Source of the DNA: Smallanthus sonchifolius
Taxonomy: Eukaryota > Streptophyta > Magnoliopsida > Asterales > Asteraceae
DNA length: 64,000 nt
Reading direction: 5' to 3'
NCBI GenBank assembly: GCA_023525975.1
Contig: CM042020.1
Location: forward strand, 16,145,001 to 16,209,000
The position numbers and the translations under genes are program-made. This document shows, piece by piece, positions 22,266 to 32,339 of the stretch. Below the pieces are notes generated by a model. The model was not told where the DNA came from. It saw nothing but the letters and a program-made list of their open reading frames with translations, and did not search any database. The stretch's first letter is position 1; the number at the start of each line of letters is the position of its first letter.

Positions 22266-22902
22266 TATTTTAAAAATGTTTATTTAAATTTGTCATCATT
22301 GCTTGTATTCTGTGCCTACAGTAGAAATGATCTGACATTAACTTTATGAAAAAAGACAAATTGGTGGAGCGTTATGGATACAGTAACCAACAGTAACAAG
22401 TTTAAATATATAATATATAAAAATCATAAGCCTTACCGGAATAGTATGCTTTTAGTTTAAATATTTTATCGAGTCACAATATTTTTAAAATATAATTATG
22501 GGGGACTCGACTATTGAGCAAGACAATGCTATTTTGGCAAGTTTGGCAATTATTCAACCAAAGGTCCTTCTACGAAGATATACTTTGCTATATACCAGCT
22601 TAGGTGGTGCTAGTTTTATCGAGTGGATTAATGGGTTACAAAGTGAAGTGGAAAATATATTTCAAGGACTTAATGCTATAGACGTCAAGGATAAACCAGA
22701 TGAAGTTGTTAATTCTGTAGGAATAATGAATTAGGATTTATGAAATGCTATTTTATTAAAAAACTAAAAAAATATTGAATTTGTTAAAAAAGTTGAATTC
22801 AACGATGGATTTAAATGTGTATTGAATGTGGGGACAAACGACAGTCAGATATTGAATGTGGTATGAATTTGTTGTCTAAATTGAATGAATTGGAAATTCA
22901 CA
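22266..22902 (+). repeat. First copy of a duplicated viral-unit segment
   Basis: This matches 27300-28240 from TATTTTAAAAATGTTT to ATTGGAAATTC with scattered substitutions; the second copy has an extra ~300-base AT-rich insertion (about 27797-28100). The two copies bracket the auxilin-containing insert. Confidence 0.85.
22498..22734 (+). CDS. Small virion-sense ORF, unrecognised (78 aa)
   Basis: It begins MGDSTIEQDN and contains LLRRYTLLYTSLGGASFIEW. It lies 325 bases to the right of the unit 2 origin, where a virion-sense gene is expected. I do not recognise it as coat, movement or pre-coat protein. In the second copy (27535 on) the start is ACG and a 2-base insertion shifts the frame, so at most this copy is open. 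It may not be viral. Confidence 0.4.
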   Translation: MGDSTIEQDNAILASLAIIQPKVLLRRYTLLYTSLGGASFIEWINGLQSEVENIFQGLNAIDVKDKPDEVVNSVGIMN

Positions 22903-22941
22903 ACTGTGGTTCATTTTCTAAATATTTGTAACTTCTGCAGG

Positions 22942-23026
22942 GAATGGAAACAAGGATGGTTTTTCTTAGGGACTACAATTCACATGCTATTGCTGCTGCG
23001 TGTATGAACTGTTTAGCAAAAATAAG
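22942..23026 (+). other. Possible captured exon, unknown gene
   Basis: A stretch bounded by CTGCAG and AAG|GTACAT reads GMETRMVFLRDYNSHAIAAA and on to CLAKIR, with plausible splice sites. No family recognised. Confidence 0.3.
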
Positions 23027-23134
23027 GTACATTATTAGCACCATGTGACTAGATCTGATGTAGCTGAAAAAGTGTGTACTTATTTTTTACTGGTTTTATT
23101 TGGTTCTTTTAAGCATATACTCCTCTTTGATCAG

Positions 23135-24856
23135 GAATTTGATGAGAAATCGTCAGGTGATGATAATGCTATGGAAGAAACTGATGATATAGATTGTGTT
23201 GATGATGCAAGCAACATTGTTGAAATGAATAATATCAATGTGGAAACAACTCAAGACATTGATGATGTTACAGAAGTTTCCTGTGAATTCCAAGCAGAAG
23301 AAGCAGATTTCTGTGAAAAAAATTGTATAGATCAAACCACATCTGATGACAACGAGGATGAACATGAAGTAAAATCTGAAGAAAATAATATTATTGACAA
23401 TCTGGCAGATCTTGGTTTAGATGATGATGTTGTACGATCCGAATCATCTTCAGGTAGTACACATGGTGTGAAGATAATTGGTGAAGAAAGTGATATCCAA
23501 CCGCCCCATAAGGAAATACCCGACACTGAAAGTACAAATGAAATCAAAGACTCTCAAGAATCATAGTCTAGACAAAAGCAAGATGAAATTGAGGAACCCG
23601 GGCCAAGCAAAGTGTGGGAAAAAGATCGGTTTAGAAGGATTGATGAAGAAGCAGCTGCTAAAGAAAGGGAGTGGGAGAGAAATAGATTATCAGTTGATAG
23701 AGCTATCCGTGAGGCTCGTGAACGGGCTTTTGCAGAAGCCCGTGAGAGAGCTGAACGTGAACGGGCTGCTGTTGAAAAGGCTACAGAGGAAGTTAGACAG
23801 AGAATGATGGCTGAGGCCCATGAAAAGGTTTCTAGAGCTTCTGTCACGAATAAACCATCTTCAGAAAAAGCCCGTGAGAGATCAGAATGGGCTGCAGTAG
23901 AAAGAGCCACTTCAGAGGCCCGGCAACGGGCTTTAGAGAAGGCAATTTCTCAGAAGACTGTTTCTGTAAGTAGTGAAATGAAATTAATATGTTTCTTGCT
24001 GTTCAAGTTATTACCTTTATATTATTGTTATCGTTCTTGCAGGATTTGAACCGTTCTGAATCAGCTTTGAGAACCAAAGCAAAATTAGAAAAGCATAACA
24101 GGATCATGGAAAGGGCGGTATGTGATGCTTTTTCTTCATATATAATGATTGGTTTATAAATATGTCCGAAATTTATTACTCACTAATTTGGAGGTTTTAT
24201 TCTATTTATTTTAGGCTAAAGCACTTGCAGAAAAAGAGAAGCGCGATCGACTTGCACAAAAGGAACAAGCTGAGAGAAATGTAACAATTTTTAGTTAAAT
24301 AAAAAAGATTACAGTTTTTGTTTTTTATTCTTTATATTTCTATCATTTATATTTCACCGGTTAGCAGAAAATCTTGATGCTGATATCAAACGGTGGTCTA
24401 ATGGAAAAGAAGGGAACTTGCAAGCATTGCTTTCAACACTTCAATATGTAAGTAAAACGATCAGTCGGGCAAGTAGGGTAACGGGTCAAAACGGCGGGTT
24501 GGTCAGACCCACAACACCTCTTAATCCATTTTTTTAATCTTTATAGTTAAGTCATTGTTAACCCTTCTGGCCCATTAAGATATAAATCATAACCCAAATA
24601 ACCCGTTATGTAAATGGGGCAAAATTGCTACCTTGAACATCTTAGCCCATGATATTTAACTAAATTCTTGAAATTACAGATTCTTGGACCTGAAAGTGGC
24701 TGGCAACCGGTTTCACTGACAGAGATCATAACCACCAGTGCTGTAAAGAAAGCATATAGAAAAGCTACTCTTTGTGTTCATCCCGACAAGCTGCAACAAC
24801 GGGGGGCAACCATTCAGCACAAGTATATATGTAAAAAGGTTTTTGATTTTTTGAAG
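23135..24856 (+). pseudogene. Auxilin-like J-domain protein fragment, spliced, captured
   Basis: Five exon-like blocks with GT-AG borders: 23135-23965, 24043-24117, 24215-24280, ~24365-24447 and 24680-24856. The first is acidic then a long Arg/Glu/Ala-rich coiled-coil repeat (ARERAFAEARERAERER), typical of plant auxilin-like proteins; the last two give LDADIKRWSNGKEGNLQ and a J domain (SGWQPVSLTEII, VKKAYRKATLCVHPDK). HPD is the Hsc70-stimulating tripeptide; the family uncoats clathrin vesicles. Defects: TAG at 23564-23566, a phase mismatch entering the fourth block, and no final EAWNKF-type exon or N-terminus. It lies between two copies of viral sequence. Confidence 0.85.
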
Positions 24857-26081
24857 GTATGCAATTAATCTTCTGGTCCTCTCTTGTTACAACAATGTAC
24901 AATTGCTGTATATGTATGTGCATTAGAGGTGGCAAGATGGGTGGTTCAGGCATATTTGGGAAACGGGTCAAAACAGGTTCAGGTTGAAACGGGCCATTTT
25001 TAGTGTCGGGTGAAATGGGTCGAGTTGACCCCCTAGCAATTTTGTGCCCCCTTTTCTATTAAGTAAAATAATGTGTTAACCATGATGCTCAAAACAATGA
25101 AAATATGATTTAAGTGGTTTGGCTGGTTTGGGAAACCATTGAAAATAGGTTCGGGTTGAAATGGCCCCTATTAAATAAATATATAATTTCTCTCTTTATG
25201 GGAAGTACATCCTAAATAGTATCCGTGCCAACCAAATGTCAAAAATTAACCTCTAATGATTTTGAGAGCCTGTTTTGCTTACTTTAAGAGTGGTAGATTA
25301 TGTTTCTCCTTCCGTGAGATCATTTTCAGCATTTGTTAATGGCTTTGAGCTCCCATACATTTAAAGTTGGGCACGTTTTGAGGTCTGGTATTGAAAGATG
25401 AGTTAGCATGGATCTTTGTTTATTACTAAAACTACGTGAAATAACTTGTAATCCCCCTTTGCATCATAGTTTTGAAGTTGCTTAATCTGATTCTGATTAT
25501 ACTTTCTGTACTTGAGAATCCATCATTAGCAATTCTTTTCTGAGTTAGATAGCAGTTAATAATCTGAATCAGTTTCACTATATACCTAAACAAAATATGT
25601 AAAATAAAGCAAACAGTGATTAGTAAATCTGTACTTTTGAATTATTATTTCATGTTTGATACAAAATAATTTCTTTTATTGTAAACTACAGAAGCAGGGA
25701 CAAAGATTTGCTTCTAAGGTCAGTGCCCTTTTTTGGCTATATTTCATTGCATTTGCTGATGTATGTTCTTGTTTTGATTGTTCCTTAGGAATGTATCGTA
25801 CACCAAATTAAACATTCATACCACTCTTTTATATAAAGCAGGCTAATAATGAAATCTTTATTGTAACCATTTGAAACCCATATCCTACCATACAACACTA
25901 AATAGTATACAATATTTCATTCCTCAAACACACAATTAACCCGTGTTTTTAAACACACAATTAACCCGTGTTGGCTGTTTTTAAAAATGAACTTTTTTTA
26001 TGTGTTTGTTTAAGAAAAAATTAAGTTTATTTTACAATGCAATTGATTCCTTTGTAGTCTACCAAACCAACAGTTTTAACT
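24857..26081. other. Intron-like AT-rich sequence after the J-domain exon
   Basis: No clear coding. A 27-base block at ~25692 (AAGCAGGGACAAAGATTTGC...) has splice-like borders and could be another small captured exon. Copies of the AACGGGTCAAAACGG-like intronic repeat appear at 24480 and 24960. Confidence 0.35.
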
Positions 26082-26090
26082 ATGTTCTTA

Positions 26091-26616
26091 GAGTTAATTG
26101 CATAAATGGCCTCTGTGGTTTGACCAAATTGCATGTTTGGCCTCCAGGTTTTAAAAATTGCAAATTTAGCCCAAACTTTTAGGACTGGTTGCGCCTTTAG
26201 CCTCTGCAGTTAACGCCAGTTAGTTTTTAACGGAAAGTTAGCCCATGTGCCATCCACGTGACTTACGATTACAAGCTTAACCCTAAAAATGAGTTAAAAT
26301 AAGTATATTTCATCAAAAAAATCAATAAAAATATGTAAAAATCAAGAAAAATTCGTAAAAATCACTAATTTTTACTGATTTTTAGTTTTTTTTACTGATT
26401 TTTACTTATTTTAACTCATTTTTATGGTTAAGTTTATAATCGTAAGTCATGTGGATGACACATGAGCTAACTTTCCGTTAAAACCTAACTGGTGTTAACA
26501 CCAGGGACTAAAGTCGCAACCAATCACAAAAGTTTGGGCTAAATTTCCAATTTTTAAAACCTGGGGCCAAACATGCAAATTGATCAAACCACAGGGGTCA
26601 TTTATGCAATTAACTC
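26091..26616. mobile_element. Mutator-type foldback MITE (526 bp)
   Basis: Nearly the whole element is an inverted repeat: arms of ~250 bases starting GAGTTAATTGCATAAATG and ending with the complement, CATTTATGCAATTAACTC in pattern. A perfect 9-bp target duplication ATGTTCTTA flanks it (26082-26090 and 26617-26625), as for Mutator-like elements. Non-coding. Confidence 0.92.
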
Positions 26617-27269
26617 ATGTTCTTATTTACATTAGCGCAAATAAACAAATTAAGTGAAGAATATGCATATTTGCAATCCTAATACAGTAAAAAAAAACAA
26701 ATTTGCAGTAAAAGAAACATGCAAATTTGCAGTGAACAGATTTGCAGTAACAAATTGCAGATAAAAAAGGCCAACTGATAAATTAAACTTTTGCTATTTT
26801 TTACTTGGTTTAATTATGTCATAATATTTATAAGATGATTTTCAGGTGAATACTCATTTGACACCCCGTAGGTCCTATTTTGCTTACAAGGCATGGAGAG
26901 AGTCGTGATAATGTTAGAGGAAGGATAGGTGGTGACGCTGTTTTTGAGGTTTGTTACTCAAGATATTTGGATTAATTTAATGTTGTCTTGTTAAATAATA
27001 GGTAGAAAGGCTCTCAAGCGCCCCTGTGAGGAAGGATAGGTGGTGCCAATAATTAAACTTTGTTGTATAAGTGGCTAAAAACTTTTGTTCATCTAACGGT
27101 TTATGCGCTTCAACACAATTTTGTTTGGTTTGTGCATTAAGTTCTGTTTATTTTGTTTGTTTGTGCATTATCACACCATACAATACAATGTGTTGTAAAA
27201 GTCTATTCCATTGGGTACAAACCAATTGATAAACTAATGAAAGACGAGTACAAACCATAAATTATACAC

Positions 27270-27299
27270 TCCGTCGCAGCGCGCGGGTTCCCTACTAGT
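27270..27299 (+). mobile_element. Helitron-like 3' terminus
   Basis: CGTCGCAGCGCGCGGGTTCC followed by CTACTAG|T is the plant Helitron 3' end pattern: GC-rich hairpin potential then CTAG before a T. It touches the second viral segment copy at 27300. The matching 5' TC end was not located with confidence. Confidence 0.55.
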
Positions 27300-28240
27300 A
27301 TTTTAAAAATGTTTATTTAAATTTGTCATCATTGCTTGTATTCTGTGCCTACAGTAGAAATGAGCTGACATTAACTTTATGAAAAACGACAAATTGGTGG
27401 AGCGTTATGGATACAGTAACCAACATTAACAAGTTTAAATATATAATATATAAAAATCATAAGCCTTACCGGAATAGTATACTTTTAGTTTAAATATTTT
27501 ATTGAGTCACAATATTTTTAAAATATAATTACGGGGGACTCGACTATCGAGCAAAACAATGCTATTTTGGCAAGTTTGTCAATTATTCAACCAAAGGTCC
27601 TTCTACGAAGATATACTTTGCTATATACCAGCTTAGGTGTGGTGCTAGTTTTATCGAGTGATTAATGGGTTACAAAGTGAAGTGGACGATATATTTCAAG
27701 GACTTAATGCTATAGACGCCAAGGATAAACCAGATGAAGTTGTTAATTCTGTAGGAATAATGAATTAGGATTTATAAAATGCTATTTTATTAAAGGTTAT
27801 TTCCCCTTATTAAACTTTTAAATTACATATATCCCCAACCCCTAACTTTAATTACTTATTTCCCCAATTAACTTAAAATTACTCAATTGACCCTTACAAA
27901 TATTTAGGAAGGGGATATATGTAAATAGTAATTTAATTGATTCAAGGATAAAATGGTAATAAAATAAGTTATTTTAAATGAACTAGATAAATATGTAGTA
28001 TATAGGTTTTAGGAAGGGGAAATATGTTAATTAAATTTTAGGGTCGGGTAAATATGTAATAAAAAAACTTAGGAAGGGGATATATGTAAATGCCCCTTTA
28101 TTAAAAAAATAAAAAAATATTGAATTTGTTAAAAAAGTTAAATTCAACGATGGATTTAAACGTGTATTGAATGTGGGGACAAACGACAGTCAGATATTGA
28201 ATGTGGTATGGATTTGTTGTCTAAATTGAATGAATTGGAA
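27300..28240 (+). repeat. Second copy of the duplicated viral-unit segment
   Basis: Counterpart of 22266-22902. The small ORF is disabled here. After 28240 the sequence runs on into the viral C-sense genes, so this copy is in continuity with unit 2. Confidence 0.85.
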
Positions 28241-28445
28241 ATTCAACGATGGATTTAAATTTTGAAAGTGTTGTATGAATTAAATTTAAAAAAATAGAGA
28301 TTAATATAAGTTAAATTTTATATCATGATTTTCTTCAACAGACACAAATTGATTGGGATATCTACTACAGAAATAATTAAAAGCACGAATACAATTATTA
28401 ATAGAAATGACACCACAATTATCTAAGTAATACATGAAATGGTAT

Positions 28446-28867
28446 TCAAATCAATTCAAAAAGCCATCCGATGACGGTGTCAAAGTCGTCCAAATCTTGA
28501 AATTCAGATAGCATTTGTGAATCTGTAAATGCTTCCTGATGTTGTGGTTGAACCTTATTTGGATCTCTATCATGTCCGTTGACTGGAGAAATAGACGATG
28601 TTGATGATTTATTAATTTTATATAAATTGGGTTGGGAACCTCCAGTAGTATATTCCATTCTCTGCTTGAGGAGCAGTGATGAGTACCCTTGTGCGAGAAT
28701 CCATGGTCCTTTATTCGACAATGGGTAGTGATATATATGGAACATCCACACTGTAACCGTAGATGCTTTCTTTTAGGGGCTCTTGATCGTGGTGTTTTAG
28801 CAGCCCTGTGAATCTTTTTCTGATTAGGTGGAGAAGAGTGGCTCTTCAAGAAGAATGAAGGTGGCAT
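28446..28867 (-). pseudogene. Geminivirus TrAP (AC2/C2) and overlapping REn (AC3/C3), frameshifted
   Basis: From Met at 28867 the TrAP frame shows a basic N-terminus, the Cys/His zinc-binding core (CGCSIYITTHC, then HGFSHKGTHHC) and SSSREW. At about 28660 a one-base deletion swaps frames: TrAP's acidic C-terminus (SQMLSEFQDLDDFD) continues in the next frame to 28446, while the REn sequence (IQIRFNHNIRKHL, LNFKIWTT) falls into the original TrAP frame. REn normally overlaps TrAP in another frame, so one deletion breaks both. In viruses TrAP activates late genes and suppresses silencing; REn enhances replication. Confidence 0.85.
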
Positions 28868-29222
28868 TTTGTAATGTCCATGATTTTAATCCCTCATTCT
28901 CGGATTTATTTAGAAATTCTGTGTATGATGAACCCACACCTGGATTAAATAGCACGATAGCGGGAACACCACCTTTAATTTGAACTGGTTTTCTGTACTT
29001 ACAGTTTGATTGCCAGTCCCTTTGTGCACCCAGTAATTCTTTCCAATGTTTTAAAAATTGTTGGTTAACGTCGTCAATAACGTTATATTCAGCATCACTA
29101 CAGAAAATCCGAGGATTTAAGTCTAGATGACCACATAAATAATTATGCTTGCCTAATGATCTTCCCCACATTGTCTTTCCAGTCCTAGAGTCACCTTCAA
29201 CTATTATTGACCTTGGTCTCTA
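28824..29222 (-). pseudogene. Geminivirus Rep C-terminal part, unit 2, cut by Ty3 LTR
   Basis: Open from the LTR junction at ~29222 to TAA at 28824-28826: Walker A (GDSRTGKT), EYNVIDDV, FLKHWKELLGAQRDWQ, IKGGVPAIVLFNPG and ATFILLEEPLF. It is better preserved than the unit 1 copy, with no stop. The N-terminal nicking domain is missing because the Ty3 element at 29224 replaced or displaced it. Confidence 0.92.
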
Positions 29223-30549
29223 TTGTGACAATTCAGATTTTTCAGTTAATTCCGTTAACCAATTCTAGTTAAATCCTAACTTATTTAACAAACCTCAAAC
29301 CCTAGGGACTAGTCCTGCCATATTCAAACTAATATGCACAAAACTTGAGGGACTAAACTTGTAATTAACCTATATTTATTCCCTTTTGACTTTTATTAGT
29401 CAAACTAACCAAGTCCTTAACCTATGTAACCAAAGCTAAACCTTAGGGACCATTTCTGTCAAGTTTCAAACTTAAGAACATGAAACTACAGAGAGTAAAT
29501 CTGTTGATAACCCGAACTTGATTTCATTGACTTTCAAAAGTCAAAACTCGGGGCATTTACCTAAAATCAAAGCTATATAATCGTTTCTGTTTGAACTTGA
29601 TAAATGATTTCGCACGATTTGGTCATTAACAGCTTAAACTATCGTATTAATCAGCATTATTGGTCGAATTAAACCAATTAACGAGCGCTTATAGCATAAC
29701 CGTCGACTTAAGTAGACAAATACCATCTCATTCACCAAATTCATACACCAATTCACAAATTAAACATTTGCACACCTTAAACGAATTCCATTGAAGTTGT
29801 TGCACGCGATAATCTAACCGGAGAAGCAGTCCAGGTCACCGAAAGTTGAATCAGTCACAGCCGGCATCTGTTTTAGTCGAACTCCATCAATCCGATATAG
29901 TTTCAGGTAATTGAAACCATCATTTGATTCGTTTTAGCCTGTAGAATGAAAGCCCTAACCTTATTGGGGCTTACATTATCAAATTAACAACGATTCGATT
30001 CTAGGGTTCTTGTTTTGTCAGGTTTAATCGAACCCTACTATAAACACGATCTCAATTTAATTAATTCATACGGGTAGCTTCGCAACCAGTCACTCCTTGA
30101 AAGCCCTATGATAACTCAATCTATTAACATCAAATTGATCTTGATCCGTAACATAGGGTTCTTACGAAACTGGTTTAATCGAATCCTACTTTAGACCTGT
30201 TTTAAATCCAATTAACCTATATCTCTAGACTCGTAATCACCTATTTGATGAAAGCCCCCTAATTCCAACTGTTTTCATTATCGAAATTGATAGATTCAAT
30301 CTTGGGTTCATATTCTAGGGTTCGGACTTATAACTGAGAATTTAACGATTTTAAACTTAACCATTTTGCAATTAACTTCACCTACAGACTCGTTAAACCC
30401 CGAATTACATAACCCCTTTGTCAATTGGTTCAATCGTGATCGGATTCAAGGGAATTGGGGGCGGATTTGGGTTCGGCTCGCATAAAGGGGGGATGAACAC
30501 AGTGGGTTGTGTGTTAAATTGAATCTGGTCTGGGTTCTAATGCGATTAC

Positions 30550-30616
30550 CCTAGCGGGTGTAGTGGTAAGGCAGTGTGTTGGTGGAGAGAGGACCCGGGT
30601 TCGAGTCTCTCCACAC
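30550..30616 (+). repeat. tRNA-like B-box hairpin in the LTR
   Basis: ACCCTAGCGGG, then an A-box-like TAGTGGTAAGG, then a 9-bp perfect stem (GTGGAGAGA/TCTCTCCAC, 30582-30590 and 30606-30614) with a 15-base loop containing CCCGGGTTCGAG, a B-box core, and a T-rich end. A diverged homologue with a different but also perfect stem is at 63909-63945. Not a normal cloverleaf. Confidence 0.6.
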
Positions 30617-31338
30617 CATTTCTTTTTAAATCACTTTTTAATCAATATTTTAGTATAAAACCATTATCCCATATCATTATAATATCATATTAAAATGTTT
30701 CAACCCCGGAAACCACCCGTAGGCTCGAGTTTGGATTATAACCTATTTTAATATTATTACCCACTTATAAAATAATACAATTATTTTCAACCCGTAACTG
30801 CTATTAAAAATAATATATATTTTTGTAATATTTCGCCTCGCTTATTAACTTCGTGTAACGTTTCAAACTAACTAATAATATAATTATTTATATTATATAC
30901 TCACGTTTATAATCTCGAATAAAAATAATATATTTATTATTTTGCCACGTAAATGATTATCGTATATTTCCTACGAGTTCAAAAATAATATATATGTTAT
31001 ATTATTTTCTTAGATCATTATTAAATGATACAAACTAACGAATCTATTTATTTATTTAATATTATTCGTTATTAACGTTCGACACGAAACGTATTGATCT
31101 TAATTATTATATTAAGAAACCTATATTCCCGTGGACATGTTCGTCTACTCATTAATACTCTGAGTGTGTTAAAACGTTCTAACCTTCCGTGTCATCGTCA
31201 CAAATCCCAACTTGTCCCTAATTATGTGTTTATAATTCTAGGGCATGCGTAAGCCGTGCAGGCAAACACTTGAGGTTCTAAATCTCATACTTGTGTGAAA
31301 CTACCTACTACGCAACGCATGTGAGTTTTCACGACCCA

Positions 31339-31521
31339 TTTTTACTTGTTTTCCTATTGGGGGAGAAACATGCATACAAACATCATTTTTACTTGTTTTC
31401 CTATTGGGGGAGAAACATGCATACAAACATCATTTTACTTGTTTTCTCGTTGGGGAGAAACATGCATACAAACATCATTTTACTTGTTTTCCCGTAGGGG
31501 AGAGACATACACACAAACTGA
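31339..31521 (+). repeat. Four ~46-bp tandem repeats in the LTR
   Basis: ACTTGTTTTCC...GGGGAGAAACATGC units start at 31344, 31391, 31437 and 31482. Confidence 0.9.
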
Positions 31522-31665
31522 TATGGATCACATAGTATTTCATTACCATTTGTTTACCTAAGTGCAAACATAACATGCAAAGTCCTTACACACTCGGACC
31601 GTTAATATATGGAGTATAGCGAGGAAATTTGAGTAGTACTACTGGGTTTGATAAACCCCACCCGG

Positions 31666-31680
31666 GCTAGTCGCGCTAGC
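31666..31680 (+). promoter_or_regulatory. Conserved LTR block GCTAGTCGCGCTAGC
   Basis: Same block as in the other chromovirus LTRs but with both arms changed together (GTTAG/CTAAC to GCTAG/CTAGC), keeping the pairing. It lies 218 bases before GTGAACTCACCAACC (31884-31898). Confidence 0.55.
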
Positions 31681-32220
31681 ACGATTGGAGGTCGAACGGG
31701 TGTGAATTGTCCTAAACACTTGCCATTTGTTGATGTTAGCAATGGCAGAAGGCACCCAAACACAAGCAGTCAGCTTCGGTTGCAAACGCTTAGAGTAACT
31801 TGTACATTGTCTAGCTAGCAATAGGTGTGACTTACGTAAGTGGATCCTGCAAACACACAAGCGGTTTACTTACGTACAAACCTGTGAACTCACCAACCTT
31901 GTGTTAACACTTTTTCTTACATGTTTCTCAAGTCGCTTTGGCATAGGTTGCGCACTTAGGACATGCATGGAGTCCTAATGTCATATCATTCATTTCAAAC
32001 ATTTTAAACAGTTTATGGATTTACATTAATTGACGCTTGTTGCATGTAATTTCTTTTGACTTCGTATTAACGTTTACGCTTCCGCATTAACTCTGAACTT
32101 TTGTGTTATGACATTTTAAGTCCCATATAGTGTCGTTTGATGTAACTAATGACTGAGATCCTGGTGTGTCACCTTCCAAACGGTAAAACTCCGTTAGTGG
32201 AATTTGGGGGTGTGACAGAT

Positions 32221-32233
32221 TGGTATCAGAGCC
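32221..32233 (+). promoter_or_regulatory. Primer binding site of second chromovirus
   Basis: TGGTATCAGAGCC, initiator Met-tRNA type, three bases after the LTR end. Confidence 0.9.
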
Positions 32234-32339
32234 ATTGGTTATAGCGAAGTAGGAATTGCATACTAGACTATAACCCACACACATTAGTTACACGACACAG
32301 ACTCTCATACATACTACACGTAGCATCTACACATACATT

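Larger units (their letters stand above)
9440..29222. other. Endogenous geminivirus-like locus (two viral units, split by later insertions)
   Basis: Two stem-loops with TAATATTAC lie in matching ~120-base intergenic regions (9440-9560 and 22078-22200). Between them, once the retrotransposon at 9878-19968 is removed, come a virion-sense coat/shuttle-family remnant and a complementary-sense Rep, the order expected for one circular geminivirus genome. Origin to origin this makes about 2.54 kb, close to the usual 2.5-3 kb. A second unit continues to 29222 with a diverged virion-sense region, TrAP/REn and a Rep C-terminus, interrupted by 22903-27299. All viral genes are broken. The gene set (Rep, TrAP, REn) is begomovirus-like. 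Confidence 0.85.
29224..32217 (+). repeat. 5' LTR of second chromovirus (2994 bp)
   Basis: It starts TGTGACAATTC and ends GGGTGTGACA; the first ~920 bases recur at 37139-38061. It contains a tRNA-like hairpin (30550-30616), four ~46-base tandem repeats (31339-31521) and the two conserved LTR blocks (31666-31680 and 31884-31898). Confidence 0.9.

Noticed and set aside
30550..30616. Possible genuine tRNA gene
   Set aside because: A and B boxes are present but no cloverleaf with an acceptor stem and anticodon arm forms; the position is inside an LTR.
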